A model generated the notes under the pieces. That model did no database searches. It was not told the DNA's origin and worked only from the letters and a program-made list of their open reading frames with translations. From contig NZ_KE159759.1 in the NCBI RefSeq assembly GCF_000403455.2, positions 156,814-220,813 of the forward strand: 64,000 nt of DNA, given 5' to 3'. The position numbers were made by a program, and so were the translations under genes. This document shows, in pieces, positions 1 through 7,973 of the stretch. This DNA is from Dorea sp. 5-2 (GTDB lineage Bacteria > Bacillota > Clostridia > Lachnospirales > Lachnospiraceae). Numbering within the stretch: the stretch's first letter is position 1; each line of letters begins with the position of its first letter.

Positions 1-196
1 GTACATAGATCGCATCGATCAGCGCCGCTGCCTCGTCGGCTTTTTTCTGATCCACATCTGTTTGCCCTTTTGCATCCGCCTTACTCTTTTCCGAAACCAT
101 ATCCTCCTGTCCGCTGCTTCCTTCCGAACAGCCGGTCAGCGCCATTACCCCAAGGATAACGCCTGTCAATAAAACAGTAACTGTCTTTTTCTTCAT
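1..196 (-). CDS. Lipoprotein N-terminus, possible CbiK-type cobaltochelatase (partial)
   Basis: Only the first 65 or so codons lie in the window; the gene runs off the left edge. The protein starts with a lysine-rich n-region, a hydrophobic core and a lipobox ending in LTGC, so it is an exported lipoprotein. A Ser/Lys/Asp-rich linker and the stretch ADEAAALIDAIYV follow. From memory, this type of N-terminus occurs in lipoprotein-anchored sirohydrochlorin cobaltochelatases (CbiK) of gut Clostridia. The position directly after cobA-hemD, which makes the chelatase's precursor, agrees with that. No catalytic residue is visible here, so the function is an inference. An AGGAGAAAGAG ribosome binding site precedes the ATG at 196. 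Confidence 0.5.
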   Translation of the reverse strand, partial: MKKKTVTVLLTGVILGVMALTGCSEGSSGQEDMVSEKSKADAKGQTDVDQKKADEAAALIDAIYV

Positions 197-239
197 CTCT
201 TTCTCCTTTTTCTTTGTAACACCTTTTCATTCTGAGGCT

Positions 240-1742
240 TTATCCAACACACGCCGCGATCTCATCAAGCGTCGCATTCCGGGCAGAAACCGCCTGCATA
301 CCGGCTTTTTCGGCTGTCTGTGCGGTCTTCCTGCCGATGCATACTGCCTTCACTCTGTCATAAGGAAATGCTCCTAACATCCGGACAAATCCTTCCACCG
401 TCGAACTGCTCGTAAATACCACCTTCGTAACGCTCCCGTCTTCCATGAAGGAACGAAGCCGCGCCGTCTGCCCCTCGAGAAATCTTGTGTCATAGACCGC
501 CAGGTCCGTGAAGGTAAGCCGGGGATTCTTCTCAAGCTCCCGAAGGATCTCCGAACCGCCTATGGACGACCTTGCAAGCAAGATCCGCGCCTCCTCCCTG
601 ATGTTCTCTGCAAGAAGCCTTCCCAGGGACGCGCCGTCATACTGATCCGGCATATAGTCGGCGCGGATCCCCCGCTTTCCAAGCGCCTCACAGGTGCCCT
701 GCCCGATCACGGCGAACCTCATATGCGACACATGGCGGATATCCATTCCCGCTTCCAACAAAAGCTCGAAGAAACGCTCCACTCCATATGCCGAGGTAAA
801 TACCAGCACCTCATATTCTCCAAGCCTCTCCAGTTCCTTCCGGATCGCCGCAGCGCGTGCATGATCCGCAACCGGAACCGTCCGGATGACCGGAACAGAG
901 AGTACCTCCGCCCCCAGTGACCTTAACTGCTCCTGAAGCTTGAAGCCCCGCTCGGACGGGCGCGTCACAACAATTCTTTCTCCTGACAGCGGAAGCTTAT
1001 CATACCATGAGAACTGATCCGCAAGGCGGCAGACCTCCCCCACGACAATGATAGACGGCGTCCGGATCTCCTGCCGCCTTGCTTCCTTTGCCAGAGTCGC
1101 AACAGATGCAACGATCCGCCTCTGCCCTGCCGTGGTTCCCTGCTGTAAGACGGCGGCAGGCATATCTCCATTCATTCCCGCGTGCAGAAGTCCCTCCATG
1201 ATCTCCTCAAGCGCTCCTACTCCCATGAGGAATACCAGCGTTCCCCCCGTGCGGACCAGCGCTTCATAGTCTATCCCTTCCTCTTTCCCGGCTCTTTGAT
1301 GTCCGGTAATGATATGAACGCTTGACACATAGTCCCTGTGCGTGACCGGGATTCCCTGGTATGCCGGAACCGCAATGGAAGAAGACACTCCCGGAACTAC
1401 TTCGAAAGGAATCTTCGCCTCGCACAGCGCCTCCACCTCTTCGCCTCCCCTTCCAAACAGAAAGGGATCGCCTCCCTTAAGCCGTATCACCTTCTTGCCA
1501 AGCCTCGCCTCCCGGACTAAGATCTGATTGATCTCAGACTGGGGAACCGTATGGTTCCCGGCGGATTTCCCCACGTCGATCCATTCCTTATCCGGTGGAA
1601 GCATCGCCAGGACCTCTCTTCCGACGAGCCTGTCATATACGATACAGTCGCCCGTATCCAGAAGGCTTCTTGCCTTCACGGTCAGAAGATCCGCCGAGCC
1701 CGGTCCGGCTCCGACAAGCCATACTTTTCCTGTTTTTCCCAT
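240..1742 (-). CDS. cobA-hemD: Uroporphyrinogen-III C-methyltransferase / uroporphyrinogen-III synthase fusion
   Basis: This is a bifunctional enzyme of about 500 residues. The N-terminal half is a SUMT-type SAM methyltransferase making precorrin-2, with [12 protein letters not shown] near the start, the [18 protein letters not shown] loop and the [11 protein letters not shown] motif. The C-terminal half, from about residue 245 (VVTRPSERG), is a HemD-type uroporphyrinogen-III synthase, including [12 protein letters not shown]. The fusion joins two consecutive steps at the branch from heme-type precursors toward sirohydrochlorin and corrins. An upstream in-frame codon exists at 1766, but the ATG at 1742 has a GAGGAG site about nine bases away and is preferred. 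It follows hemC closely on the same strand. Confidence 0.93.
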   Translation of the reverse strand: MGKTGKVWLVGAGPGSADLLTVKARSLLDTGDCIVYDRLVGREVLAMLPPDKEWIDVGKSAGNHTVPQSEINQILVREARLGKKVIRLKGGDPFLFGRGGEEVEALCEAKIPFEVVPGVSSSIAVPAYQGIPVTHRDYVSSVHIITGHQRAGKEEGIDYEALVRTGGTLVFLMGVGALEEIMEGLLHAGMNGDMPAAVLQQGTTAGQRRIVASVATLAKEARRQEIRTPSIIVVGEVCRLADQFSWYDKLPLSGERIVVTRPSERGFKLQEQLRSLGAEVLSVPVIRTVPVADHARAAAIRKELERLGEYEVLVFTSAYGVERFFELLLEAGMDIRHVSHMRFAVIGQGTCEALGKRGIRADYMPDQYDGASLGRLLAENIREEARILLARSSIGGSEILRELEKNPRLTFTDLAVYDTRFLEGQTARLRSFMEDGSVTKVVFTSSSTVEGFVRMLGAFPYDRVKAVCIGRKTAQTAEKAGMQAVSARNATLDEIAACVG

Positions 1743-1781
1743 ATTTTCCCGTCTCTCCTCACACATATGTTATCCTGTCTC

Positions 1782-2669
1782 TCAGATATTTTCTTTTCCC
1801 AACATCTTCCTTGCAAGCAACGTCCCCAGCGCTTCGGGCATATCCCGGTCCCCTGTCACGCACATTTTCCGGGCGGTCCCTATCCCCGCGTCATAGTATA
1901 ACCCCATTGCTTTCATACGCTTCTCATCCAGAATCTCTGCATAAACTCCGCCGGGCAAAGAACAGCCGCCGTTCAGATATGCCATATAAGCTCTCTCACA
2001 GCGGGCGCATGCGGCGGCGTCCGCATCAAAAAACCCCTCCAGGAAATCATAGGAAAGATCCTTACGCCCCTGCACACAGAGAATCCCCTGTCCGGCAGCC
2101 GGTATCATCTCCTCCACCGTAAAGTACCTGCCGATGCGCCCTGCAAGGCCAAGCCGCTTTAAGCCTGCCGCCGCAAGGACCAACGCGCCGTATTCCCCCC
2201 CATCCAGCTTATCAAGCCTTGTCAGTACATTTCCCCTCACCGTCTTGATCTCGGCGTCCGGGTACAGCTCTTTAAGCTGCAGGATCCTCCGGTTGCTGGA
2301 ACAGCCGATGGGACTGCGCCCGTCATACGCCGCAGTTCCTCTGGGAAGTACGAGCACGTCCCGGGCATCCTCTCTGGCAGAAAATCCAATGATCGGCAGG
2401 TCTTTCGGAACCTCCATGGGCATATCCTTCAGAGAATGTACGGACAGTTCCGTCTCCCCGTTTCTCAATGCAATGTCCAGTTCTTTGACAAATACTCCCT
2501 TCTCTCCGATCTCATCTAACTTCTTTGATAAGATCCTGTCCCCGGTTGTCGTAAGCTTTACAAGCCTTGCCTCATATCCCCCGCAGCGGCTCCTGATATA
2601 TTCCGCCACGATTTCCGCCTGTATACATGCAAGCCTGCTTCTCCTTGTTCCTATTCTAATCTTCCTCAT
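1782..2669 (-). CDS. hemC: Porphobilinogen deaminase (hydroxymethylbilane synthase)
   Basis: The 295-residue product polymerises four porphobilinogen units into hydroxymethylbilane, the substrate of the HemD domain encoded next. Diagnostic features are the N-terminal IGTRRSRLA motif, ELSVHSLKDMP and the C-terminal cofactor-binding loop NGGCSLPGG, whose cysteine carries the dipyrromethane cofactor. It is slightly shorter than typical HemC (about 310). The ATG at 2669 is preceded by AAGGATGG. It lies downstream of the BioY-like gene in the same direction and is probably co-transcribed with cobA-hemD. Confidence 0.95.
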   Translation of the reverse strand: MRKIRIGTRRSRLACIQAEIVAEYIRSRCGGYEARLVKLTTTGDRILSKKLDEIGEKGVFVKELDIALRNGETELSVHSLKDMPMEVPKDLPIIGFSAREDARDVLVLPRGTAAYDGRSPIGCSSNRRILQLKELYPDAEIKTVRGNVLTRLDKLDGGEYGALVLAAAGLKRLGLAGRIGRYFTVEEMIPAAGQGILCVQGRKDLSYDFLEGFFDADAAACARCERAYMAYLNGGCSLPGGVYAEILDEKRMKAMGLYYDAGIGTARKMCVTGDRDMPEALGTLLARKMLGKENI

Positions 2670-2709
2670 ATTCCATCCTTCTTCATATCCTGTCTTTTCA
2701 GCTTCTTTC

Positions 2710-3297
2710 CTAACCGTACAAGGAATCCCTGACCACGCCTCTTAATTTCGAAGCCGCTCCCACCGCAGCCACGCACAGGGCAAAATCCGGTCCCGCCGTG
2801 AGAAGGAATCCATTTACCAGCAGGATCTTCCATGTGACCTCCTGGAAGATCAGAAAACGGCACACGATAAAATAATATAGCATTCCGATCCCATAATAGA
2901 CCAGAAGCCCCGCTGCGGAGATCATAAGAAGTTTCCCAAACCGCAGGATCCCAAACCGCTCGCACATCCATGCCATACTATATGCCGCGGCTGCAAATCC
3001 CAGAAGATACCCGAAGCCGGGTCTTAACAGATAAGAAGGCCCGCCTCCCGAAGCGAACACAGGCACCCCGGACAACCCGATCAGCAGGTACACCCCCACG
3101 CTGACCCCCGCGAGCCGCTTGTTCAGCAGAAGCCCCGCAAGCAGCACGAAGAACCACTGCAGGGTAAAATGCATGGGGATCGGTTCTGTCGGCAGTGTGA
3201 CCTTGAGAAACGCACCCACGGCGATCAACGCCGAGAACAGACCGCCCGCCGTCAATTCCCGGATACTTAAAAACTGTTTTTGACTCTTTATATTCAT
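2710..3297 (-). CDS. BioY-like ECF transporter substrate-binding (S) component
   Basis: This is a 195-residue polytopic membrane protein with about six hydrophobic segments. It has the BioY-type features TAGGLFSALIAVGAF near the N-terminus, PIPMHFTLQWFFVLLAGLLL and a glycine-rich loop leading to RPGFGYLLGF. BioY proteins are biotin-specific S components of energy-coupling factor transporters and use a shared EcfAAT module encoded elsewhere; no ECF ATPase is nearby. Its ATG overlaps the stop codon of the upstream NEAT-like gene (ATGA), which implies coupling. A biotin gene inside a corrin operon is unexpected, so the substrate could be something other than biotin. Confidence 0.75.
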   Translation of the reverse strand: MNIKSQKQFLSIRELTAGGLFSALIAVGAFLKVTLPTEPIPMHFTLQWFFVLLAGLLLNKRLAGVSVGVYLLIGLSGVPVFASGGGPSYLLRPGFGYLLGFAAAAYSMAWMCERFGILRFGKLLMISAAGLLVYYGIGMLYYFIVCRFLIFQEVTWKILLVNGFLLTAGPDFALCVAAVGAASKLRGVVRDSLYG

Positions 3298-3950
3298 CTT
3301 CCTGCTCCCGAGTAATCTCTCTTTCTCCTCTTATTCGTAAAGTAATTCAATATCCCGCCCGCTACGATGATACATGCCGCCATGATCAGCACACGCTTAG
3401 CGCCTTCCCTTGGAAGGCTGCTCTCACTGCCGACAGAATCCGAATAGAAGTGAAGCGTATATTGGATCTCGTGAGGCGCGCCCATCGCCACGGTATCCGC
3501 AATGACCGGCATTTCCTCATCGAATGCCAGGACGGGGATCTGAAACATCGAATTTCCGCCGTCCGCATTTTCATTATAATAAGTCTCGCCTTCCACGATC
3601 ATATAATCATAGTTCGAGCTGCTCCATGTGATCTGCGCAAAATATTTCCCGTCCTTTACCTCTAACAGTGTCGGAGATTCCACGCTCGCCTTCCCGCTTC
3701 CGCCCGATAAGACCACGTCCACCGCATATCTCCCGTCCGCAAGTCCCCCGGCAGACGAAGCCGACGCCGCCTGTCCATCCATCCCTGATGAACCCTCCGT
3801 CGCCTGTCCGTCCTTCCCGGATGAAGCTGACGCCGCCTTTACATCCTCATGGGTCATCATGCCTGCTGCCGTCTGTCCGGCGATGAGGACAGTCACAAGA
3901 AAGACACGGCGCAATGCCGCCCGCACTTTCCTGTCGATCCGTTTTCCCAT
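3294..3950 (-). CDS. NEAT-like domain membrane-anchored surface protein
   Basis: The protein has about 218 residues from the ATG at 3950, chosen because GGGGAG lies just upstream; an in-frame start at 4001 has a poorer site. It shows an N-terminal signal or membrane segment, a low-complexity Ser/Gly/Ala linker with an imperfect repeat (GMDGQA, GKDGQA), then a domain beginning DGRYAVDVVLSGGSGKA that resembles NEAT-like or iron-transport-associated domains. Near the C-terminus are a transmembrane helix and a positively charged tail (NKRRKRD), as in wall-spanning surface proteins. The family binds heme or related tetrapyrroles. Its place in a corrin operon suggests tetrapyrrole or corrinoid capture, which is inference. 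Confidence 0.65.
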   Translation of the reverse strand: MGKRIDRKVRAALRRVFLVTVLIAGQTAAGMMTHEDVKAASASSGKDGQATEGSSGMDGQAASASSAGGLADGRYAVDVVLSGGSGKASVESPTLLEVKDGKYFAQITWSSSNYDYMIVEGETYYNENADGGNSMFQIPVLAFDEEMPVIADTVAMGAPHEIQYTLHFYSDSVGSESSLPREGAKRVLIMAACIIVAGGILNYFTNKRRKRDYSGAGR

Positions 3951-4047
3951 ATAGCTCCCCCTCTCTTTCTTCCTTTCCGCCTGTGTCATTACCGTCTTCA
4001 CTGCCTATGCCTTCCTTATCCGGCATGAATCTCCCGCCAGGCATGCC

Positions 4048-4779
4048 TCACAGGTTCTTCTTCTTATACAGAAAGCCAAACGCAAGCAGCGACAGCACGG
4101 CAAGATAGACTGCCAGTATCCCGATCCCCGTATAGGAAAATGCTTCCCCGTTGGCAATACTGCGGATCATACTGCTGGCCTGGGAGAGCGGCAGATACTG
4201 GATAACCTCCCGCAAGCCATGGGGTATATTGTCTGCCGCAAAGAATGTATTGCACAGATAAGCCATCGGCATGATCACATAATTGGAGAAACGCGGTACA
4301 TCCGTATGCGTCCTGGCATAGAATGACACCACGACTCCCAGGGTCGAGAACACGGCGCCGTTCAAAAACATGATGAGAAACGACCATCCGTTGAAGCAGA
4401 GCGGAAGCCCGATGGGAAGCACCAACAGGATGATGATGCATCCGGCATAGATTCCCCGCAGGCTTCCCCCGATGATCTGGCCTGCAATGAACTGCCACAG
4501 AGGCGTCGGCGAGATCATCACCTGATCGAAGGCTTTCTCATACAGACGCTGCACGTTCAGGTTCTGCGCGATCGCATTGAAGCTTCCATTCATCGTGGTG
4601 AGCGCGACCACGCCGGGGATCAAAAACTGCAGATACGGCTGTCCGTGGGAGATCGTCTGAATCCCCATCCCGAACACAAGGATATACATCAGAGGGGCGA
4701 TCATCGCCGCCAATGTGATCTTGTAAAAATCTCTTCTAAATTCCACCCATTTTTCCCATAATACGGTTACAATACCCAT
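4048..4779 (-). CDS. ABC-2 type transporter permease
   Basis: This 243-residue integral membrane protein has about six hydrophobic segments and the ABC-2 permease layout: a cytoplasmic N-terminus, then LAAMIAPLMYILVFGMG, FLIPGVVALTTMNGS and a central amphipathic stretch (LYEKAFDQVMISPTP) typical of DrrB/NodJ-like permeases. It follows the ATPase gene at 4783 by only a few bases, so the two form one transporter. The substrate is not evident. Position between cbiL and the NEAT-like gene suggests export or membrane delivery of something connected to corrin metabolism, but a generic efflux role is equally possible. Confidence 0.85.
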   Translation of the reverse strand: MGIVTVLWEKWVEFRRDFYKITLAAMIAPLMYILVFGMGIQTISHGQPYLQFLIPGVVALTTMNGSFNAIAQNLNVQRLYEKAFDQVMISPTPLWQFIAGQIIGGSLRGIYAGCIIILLVLPIGLPLCFNGWSFLIMFLNGAVFSTLGVVVSFYARTHTDVPRFSNYVIMPMAYLCNTFFAADNIPHGLREVIQYLPLSQASSMIRSIANGEAFSYTGIGILAVYLAVLSLLAFGFLYKKKNL

Positions 4780-4782
4780 ACG

Positions 4783-5628
4783 CTACGCTTCTCCTGTTCC
4801 TTTTTTCCCCGCTCTCTCAAGAAATACATCCTCAAGCGTCGTATTCCTCAGCGAAGCGTCTCTTTTTAATCCTTTCAGATACCGGATCGCTTCCTCCTGT
4901 GTCCCAAAGAAGCGGCTTTCCATCTCCTCTTCCGACACATGATCCACCGCGTACCTTCCAAGCCGTCCGATCATTGCGCGCGGGGTGTCTACCTCGTTAA
5001 GCCTTCCGCGGTCCATCAGCCCCACACGGTCACAGAGGATCTCTGCCTCTTCCATGTAATGGGTGGTGAGCAGGATGGTCAGACGGTTTTGGTTCAGCTT
5101 CTTAAGCAGATTCCACATCTGCCGTCTCGCCAGCGCATCCATTCCCGCCGTCGGCTCGTCCAGAAGGAGAATGTCCGGCTTTGTAAGCAGCGCGCGGCAC
5201 ACCATCAGCTTCCGCTTCATGCCTCCTGACAGCTTGCGCACGGTGCGCCTTCTATAATCCATCAGGCCGCAGAACTCAAGCAGCTCCCGGATCTTCTCCC
5301 TTCTCTCCTTCTTCGGCACGAAATACAGCCTTCCCTGGTATTCCATGATCTCTTCTATGGTCATGTCCTGGCGCATGGAATACTCCTGGGTCACGACGCT
5401 GATCCTGCGCTTCAGGGCGGTATTCTTCCTGGTCAGCTTCTCTCCGTCGATCAGGATCTCGCCTTCGGTCGGCAAAAACAAGGTTGACAGCATCCCGATC
5501 GTCGTGGATTTCCCCGCGCCGTTTGGCCCGAGCAGCCCGAAGAAGCCTCCGGTCTCAATGGTGAGGTTCAGGTTGTTCACAGCCGTGAAATCATCATATT
5601 TCTTCGTAAGATTCTTTAATTCAATCAT
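4783..5628 (-). CDS. ABC transporter ATP-binding protein (ABC-2 exporter class)
   Basis: The 281-residue ATPase carries Walker A GPNGAGKSTT, the Q-loop region VVTQEYSMR, signature LSGGMKRKL, Walker B ILLLDEPTAGMD and the switch histidine in LLTTHYMEEAE. The C-terminal extension after about residue 215 (YAVDHVSEEEMESRF) and the NTTLEDVFLERAGK ending match DrrA/CcmA-like exporters. It pairs with the permease gene downstream. Its start overlaps the end of cbiL by eight bases, so it is probably part of the cobalamin operon. Confidence 0.9.
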   Translation of the reverse strand: MIELKNLTKKYDDFTAVNNLNLTIETGGFFGLLGPNGAGKSTTIGMLSTLFLPTEGEILIDGEKLTRKNTALKRRISVVTQEYSMRQDMTIEEIMEYQGRLYFVPKKERREKIRELLEFCGLMDYRRRTVRKLSGGMKRKLMVCRALLTKPDILLLDEPTAGMDALARRQMWNLLKKLNQNRLTILLTTHYMEEAEILCDRVGLMDRGRLNEVDTPRAMIGRLGRYAVDHVSEEEMESRFFGTQEEAIRYLKGLKRDASLRNTTLEDVFLERAGKKGTGEA

Positions 5629-6313
5629 GCTTGTTCTCTTTTACTACCACGATGGAATAATAGCTCGCCCTCTCCGGCATATCGTCCACGGTCTCATAAA
5701 TGTGTTCATCCGGCATACCGCAGTTCTCCACCATGATCCCCTTTATCTCCTTCTCTTTAAGCCTGTCCTTCACTGCGGAAATCCTGGACGCCGCTTTCAT
5801 CAGGACTTTACTGCCCGGGTAAGTCAGCGCTTCCTCGATCTCATAGGTGGAGGGAATGATATGGAGCTGCTGTGCACGGTCTGCCAGGCTGTCTCCAAGC
5901 TTTGCCGCCACCGCACAGAAAGACGGGATCCCGTTTATGATCTGTGTCTCATATCCCCGCGCCCTGACGATACGGTGGATGTAGATATAGGTAGAATAGA
6001 TGGTCGGATCTCCAAGTGTGAGATACGCCACGTCCTTCCCCTGTTCTAACTGTTCTATGATCCTGTCCGCCGCCGTCTCGTAATTCTGCTTCAGGATCTG
6101 CATATCCTTCGTCATAGGCGTGGACAGATTCAGACATTCCTTCCCGTCAAGATCCTTCACGATTCCCGCCGCGATCCTGTAACTTACCGCATGCTCCCGT
6201 CCTTCTGCGGGAACGGCGATCACGGGACAGTTTTTTACCGTCTCCGCCGCAAGGTATGTCATAAGCCTTGGATCGCCCGGACCGACGCCCACGCCGTATA
6301 ATGTTCCTTTCAA
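5621..6313 (-). CDS. cbiL: Cobalt-factor II (precorrin-2) C20-methyltransferase
   Basis: CbiL adds the C20 methyl group in the anaerobic corrin route. The product shows the tetrapyrrole methylase fold: LYGVGVGPGDPRLMTYLA, then AYLTLGDPTIYSTY and IINGIPSFCAVAAKLG. I chose the TTG at 6313 because AAAGGGTG lies six bases upstream and the protein then begins at KGTLYGVG, as in homologues (about 230 residues). The longer open frame reaching 6382 has no comparable site and would overlap the upstream gene. It sits between the cobU-cbiC fusion and the ABC exporter ATPase. Confidence 0.92.
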   Translation of the reverse strand: MKGTLYGVGVGPGDPRLMTYLAAETVKNCPVIAVPAEGREHAVSYRIAAGIVKDLDGKECLNLSTPMTKDMQILKQNYETAADRIIEQLEQGKDVAYLTLGDPTIYSTYIYIHRIVRARGYETQIINGIPSFCAVAAKLGDSLADRAQQLHIIPSTYEIEEALTYPGSKVLMKAASRISAVKDRLKEKEIKGIMVENCGMPDEHIYETVDDMPERASYYSIVVVKENKHD

Positions 6314-6345
6314 TGTTATCACCCTTTCTGCATTTTTAGAAAGCC

Positions 6346-7401
6346 TCATTCCATCATATACAAGAAAGCATTGCAGATACATGCCGCTATATTGCTTCCT
6401 CCCTTTCGCCCCCTTGCCACAATGTAAGGCGTATCCTTAAGTGTAAGGATCAACTCTTTTGACTGCACCACATTCACGAACCCCACGGGGACCGCGATGA
6501 CCGCCTCCGGCAGAAGACGCCCTTCCCGGATCAGTTCATACAGGCGGATCAGCGCCGTAGGCGCGTTCCCGACGGCGAAGATCAGCTTCGCATCAAGCTT
6601 TGCCGCCTTCTCCATGCTGACAGCCGCGCGGGTTAGTCCGCGGCGTTTTGCTTCTATGGCAACGTCTTCGTCGCTCATGAAACAATATACCTGTCCGCCG
6701 TATTTCTTAAGCCGGTTCTTGTTGATCCCTGCCTTCCCCATCTGTGTGTCTGTCACAATGGACGCGCCGTTTTTGACCGCCTCCTGTATCTTCTCTACCG
6801 CATTTTCGGAAAATACCAGATTCTTCGCATACTCAAAATCCGCGCTGGTATGGATGCATCGCTTTACGATGGCTTCTGTTCCGGGAACAAGCGGCGTATC
6901 TTTCAGCTCCTCTGTAATGATCTCGAAACTCTTCTTCTCTATTTCCTCCGGAGGGATCCGGTCGCACCGGACCTCCTTCAAAACCTCCGGCGCCGCCTCT
7001 TCACACATGTCCCGGCGTCTTGTCTTGATCGCCGTCCCGATCCCGCAGACTATCCGGTCAACCTGTTCTGCATCCGCTGCCAGCCTGGTGCAGATCCTGC
7101 CTGCCGTCTCGCGGTATCTGCGCTCGAACGGATCTGCCGGCACCAGCCCATACCCGATCTCGTCACTGATGACCACGATCCCTGGATTGATCTTGGAAAG
7201 CCCGCACAGCAGATCAAGATACTGCCTGCCTTCCTTCTCCTGCATGGCGCGGCGGATATATGCCTCCAGATGATAAATCCCTTCGCATGTCCTGACTGCA
7301 TCATAAGGGCAGTCTCTTCCGTCCGCCCAGGCGATCCCGGGATATTTTCTCCTGGCGTAATCTGTCTTCCCCTGAAAGGAACCTCCTATGATCATCTTCA
7401 T
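6346..7401 (-). CDS. cbiC: CobU-like kinase domain fused to cobalt-precorrin-8 methylmutase (CbiC)
   Basis: This is a 351-residue fusion. Residues 1 to about 145 resemble CobU: P-loop GGSFQGKTDYAR, then VVISDEIGYGLVPADPFERRYRE and a basic end at VCGIGTAIKTR. I do not see the RHxxRR-type segment that holds the guanylylated histidine, so this half may be only a kinase or be regulatory. Residues from about 190 to the end are CbiC, moving the C11 methyl to C12: SIVTDTQMGKAGI, IFAVGNAPTAL, PVGFVNVVQSKE and GRKGGSNIAACICNA. It overlaps the intact cobU (ATGA). N-terminal CobU-like extensions on CbiC recur in Clostridia, from memory. Confidence 0.9.
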   Translation of the reverse strand: MKMIIGGSFQGKTDYARRKYPGIAWADGRDCPYDAVRTCEGIYHLEAYIRRAMQEKEGRQYLDLLCGLSKINPGIVVISDEIGYGLVPADPFERRYRETAGRICTRLAADAEQVDRIVCGIGTAIKTRRRDMCEEAAPEVLKEVRCDRIPPEEIEKKSFEIITEELKDTPLVPGTEAIVKRCIHTSADFEYAKNLVFSENAVEKIQEAVKNGASIVTDTQMGKAGINKNRLKKYGGQVYCFMSDEDVAIEAKRRGLTRAAVSMEKAAKLDAKLIFAVGNAPTALIRLYELIREGRLLPEAVIAVPVGFVNVVQSKELILTLKDTPYIVARGRKGGSNIAACICNAFLYMME

Positions 7402-7958
7402 AATCTGTTCTTCACCTCCACCGCGATCCCATATACAACCTCTGTCACTCTGTCCGCCAGTTCCGCCAGGCGGCAGTTGACTTCTCCCATAACCTGCTTA
7501 TAACGTATCATCTCCGCATCATAAGCAAGCCCTTCCGACTCCACTTCATTGGTCACGATCACCACATTCCCTGATGCGCTTCGGATCGCTTCGACCCCTT
7601 GCAGGATCTGGTCGGCAGTACGCTCTCCTGCCGGTATGCCGGTATAGGATCCGGCATACAATTCATTCGATACCAGATTAGAGATACATTCGATCAGCAC
7701 AGACGCCCCGCCGCAGGGTCTCAGCATCCCGGCAACACGAGCCAGTCCGGTATAGCATTCCACCGTCTCAAATCCCTTGCCTTCCCGCATCTTCTGGTGC
7801 CGCCTGATCTTCCTCCTTGTCTCTTCCCCGTAAGGATACATCGTTGCCACATAGATAAGAGGCTCTTCCAGGCTCTTATCTATGTGGCAACGGCACGCCA
7901 TATCCTCGGCATACTCCGATTTGCCGCTTCCGCTCCCTCCCGTTATAAGATGAACCAT
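7398..7958 (-). CDS. cobU: Adenosylcobinamide kinase / adenosylcobinamide-phosphate guanylyltransferase
   Basis: This 186-residue stand-alone CobU phosphorylates adenosylcobinamide and converts it to adenosylcobinamide-GDP for CobS. Visible motifs are the P-loop GGSGSGKSEYAE, LIYVATMYPYGEETRRKI, the RRHQKMREG segment with the expected guanylylated histidine, and IVTNEVESEGL. Start: ATG at 7958 with GGGGGGAG just upstream. Odd: residues around CHIDKSLEEPLIYVAT are written in a perfect 20-bp inverted repeat, so the opposite strand also reads CHIDK and LIYVAT. The motif-bearing parts are intact, so the gene is probably functional. Confidence 0.93.
   Translation of the reverse strand: MVHLITGGSGSGKSEYAEDMACRCHIDKSLEEPLIYVATMYPYGEETRRKIRRHQKMREGKGFETVECYTGLARVAGMLRPCGGASVLIECISNLVSNELYAGSYTGIPAGERTADQILQGVEAIRSASGNVVIVTNEVESEGLAYDAEMIRYKQVMGEVNCRLAELADRVTEVVYGIAVEVKNRL
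7842..7892. repeat. 20-bp perfect inverted repeat inside cobU
   Basis: The left arm (7842-7861) and right arm (7873-7892) are exact reverse complements separated by 11 bases. This would give a very stable RNA hairpin within the coding sequence about 70-115 bases after the cobU start. The arms encode HIDK and LIYVAT. The right half is the conserved CobU strand-loop, so the left-hand copy (in plus orientation) looks like an inverted duplication of the conserved part, in a region where CobU length varies. Confidence 0.9.
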
Positions 7959-7973
7959 TGCTACTCCCCCCTT

